DNA of 5,023 nucleotides, from contig PLDP01000252.1 in the NCBI GenBank assembly GCA_003136795.1, positions 15,897 to 20,919 of the forward strand. The letters run 5' to 3'. The notes under the pieces were generated by a model. The model searched no databases, was not told the origin of the DNA, and saw only the letters and a list, made by a program, of their open reading frames with translations. The first letter of the stretch is position 1; the number at the start of each line of letters is the position of its first letter. The stretch comes from Actinomycetota bacterium. Its GTDB lineage: Bacteria; Actinomycetota; Thermoleophilia; Gaiellales; Gaiellaceae. The translations under genes were made by a program, and so were the position numbers. Shown here in pieces: positions 4,591 to 5,023 of this stretch.

Positions 4591-5023
4591 GCAGATCGGG
4601 CAGGTTCCGGTAGCGCTCCTCGAGCTCGAAGCCGTAGCCGACGAAGAACTCGTCCGGGATCGTGAAGCCGACGTAGCGCACCGGCAGGTTGTCGACGAGG
4701 CGCCGGTAGGGGCGGTCGAAGAGCGTGGCGATGTGGAGCGACGCCGGGTTGCGCAGCGCCAGCGACCTGACGAGGTAGTGCATCGTCAGCCCCGTGTCGA
4801 TGACGGCGTCGACCAGCACAACCTCGCGGCCTTCGATCTCGGCGTTCAGATCCTTGAGGAAGCGGATGCCGTCGTCGTCCTCGCCGTAGCCGGCGAGCTC
4901 GATGAAGTCGAGGTGGTGGTGGATCGGGATCGCGCGCGACAGGTCGCAGAGAAACGGGATGCACGACTTGAGCGAGCCGACGAGCAGCGGCTCGCTGCCC
5001 TCGTAGTTGCGGGTGAGCTCGGC
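4577..5023 (-). CDS. hpt: Hypoxanthine phosphoribosyltransferase-like protein, divergent (5' end outside window)
   Basis: 148 C-terminal residues are present (numbered from base 5023); the family is about 180 aa, so roughly 30 N-terminal residues are missing. Hpt makes IMP/GMP from hypoxanthine/guanine and PRPP in purine salvage. Landmarks are [20 protein letters not shown] (13-32, pyrophosphate-binding LK loop), [19 protein letters not shown] (53-71), the PRPP loop DAVIDTGLT (72-80), LFDRPYRR (about 102-109), and the C-terminal [29 protein letters not shown]. Several normally conserved positions differ: the acidic pair E-D before IIDTG is D72-A73; the purine-contacting Lys (human K165) aligns with Arg in LFDRP; Lys of PDKF is Glu; the Mg-binding Asp near VGY (human D193) aligns with Glu; and the flexible SSYG loop is shortened to AGYGEDDDG. 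The catalytic Asp (D76) is kept. Fold assignment is secure; substrate preference is not. A GTG at 4819 is internal, not a start. Confidence 0.85.
   Translation of the reverse strand, partial: [148 protein letters not shown]

Noticed and set aside
4577..4819. Short 80-aa minus gene starting at GTG 4819
   Set aside because: The frame stays open to the window edge and the upstream residues carry the normal Hpt LK loop, so the GTG is an internal valine.
4305..4964. Minus-strand 219-codon frame crossing hpt, the Cys-rich gene and the mntH promoter
   Set aside because: It is out of frame with hpt, overlaps three better-supported features and has an Arg/Pro-rich shadow composition.

Overview
The window is very GC-rich, with codon third positions strongly biased to G/C, and looks like a high-GC actinobacterium. 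Three things make me favour Thermoleophilia (Gaiella/Solirubrobacter-like): a System I (CcmF-type) cytochrome c maturation gene instead of the usual actinobacterial ResB/CcsA pair, a tiny hydrophobic protein ending in RWYRW, and start codons placed about 7 nt after a TANNNT box (leaderless style). This placement is an inference; no rRNA or marker gene is present.

Left third (1-2562, + strand): the C-terminal half of ccmF, overlapped by ATGA with a 94-aa CcmI-N-terminus-like membrane protein, then 28 nt later a secreted coiled-coil M23 peptidase of the EnvC/PcsB type. The first two are a cytochrome c maturation operon tail. The peptidase is co-directional and may be co-transcribed, but it belongs to cell-wall remodelling.

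Middle (2563-2799): a 237-nt stop-to-stop gap between convergent genes, with no credible CDS. It is completely filled by nested inverted repeats. Two related hairpins, one directly behind each stop codon, bracket an 18-position long-range stem (17 pairs). That stem encloses a second stem and three compatible hairpins. It could be an inverted pair of dispersed terminator/REP-like units, a MITE, or a structured RNA. This is the most unusual part of the window.

Right half (2800-5023): on the minus strand, mntH (Nramp Mn2+/Fe2+ importer) is followed 54 nt later by a 53-aa hydrophobic membrane protein. mntH appears to have a leaderless promoter whose -10 box lies inside a DtxR/IdeR/MntR-like operator, so metal-dependent repression is predicted. 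Divergent from mntH is a 64-aa Cys-rich single-pass membrane protein, also with a leaderless-type -10 box. It converges on a hypoxanthine phosphoribosyltransferase-like gene (hpt) that runs off the right edge and departs from the canonical enzyme at several active-site positions. No tRNA, rRNA, CRISPR array, transposase or integrase is visible.
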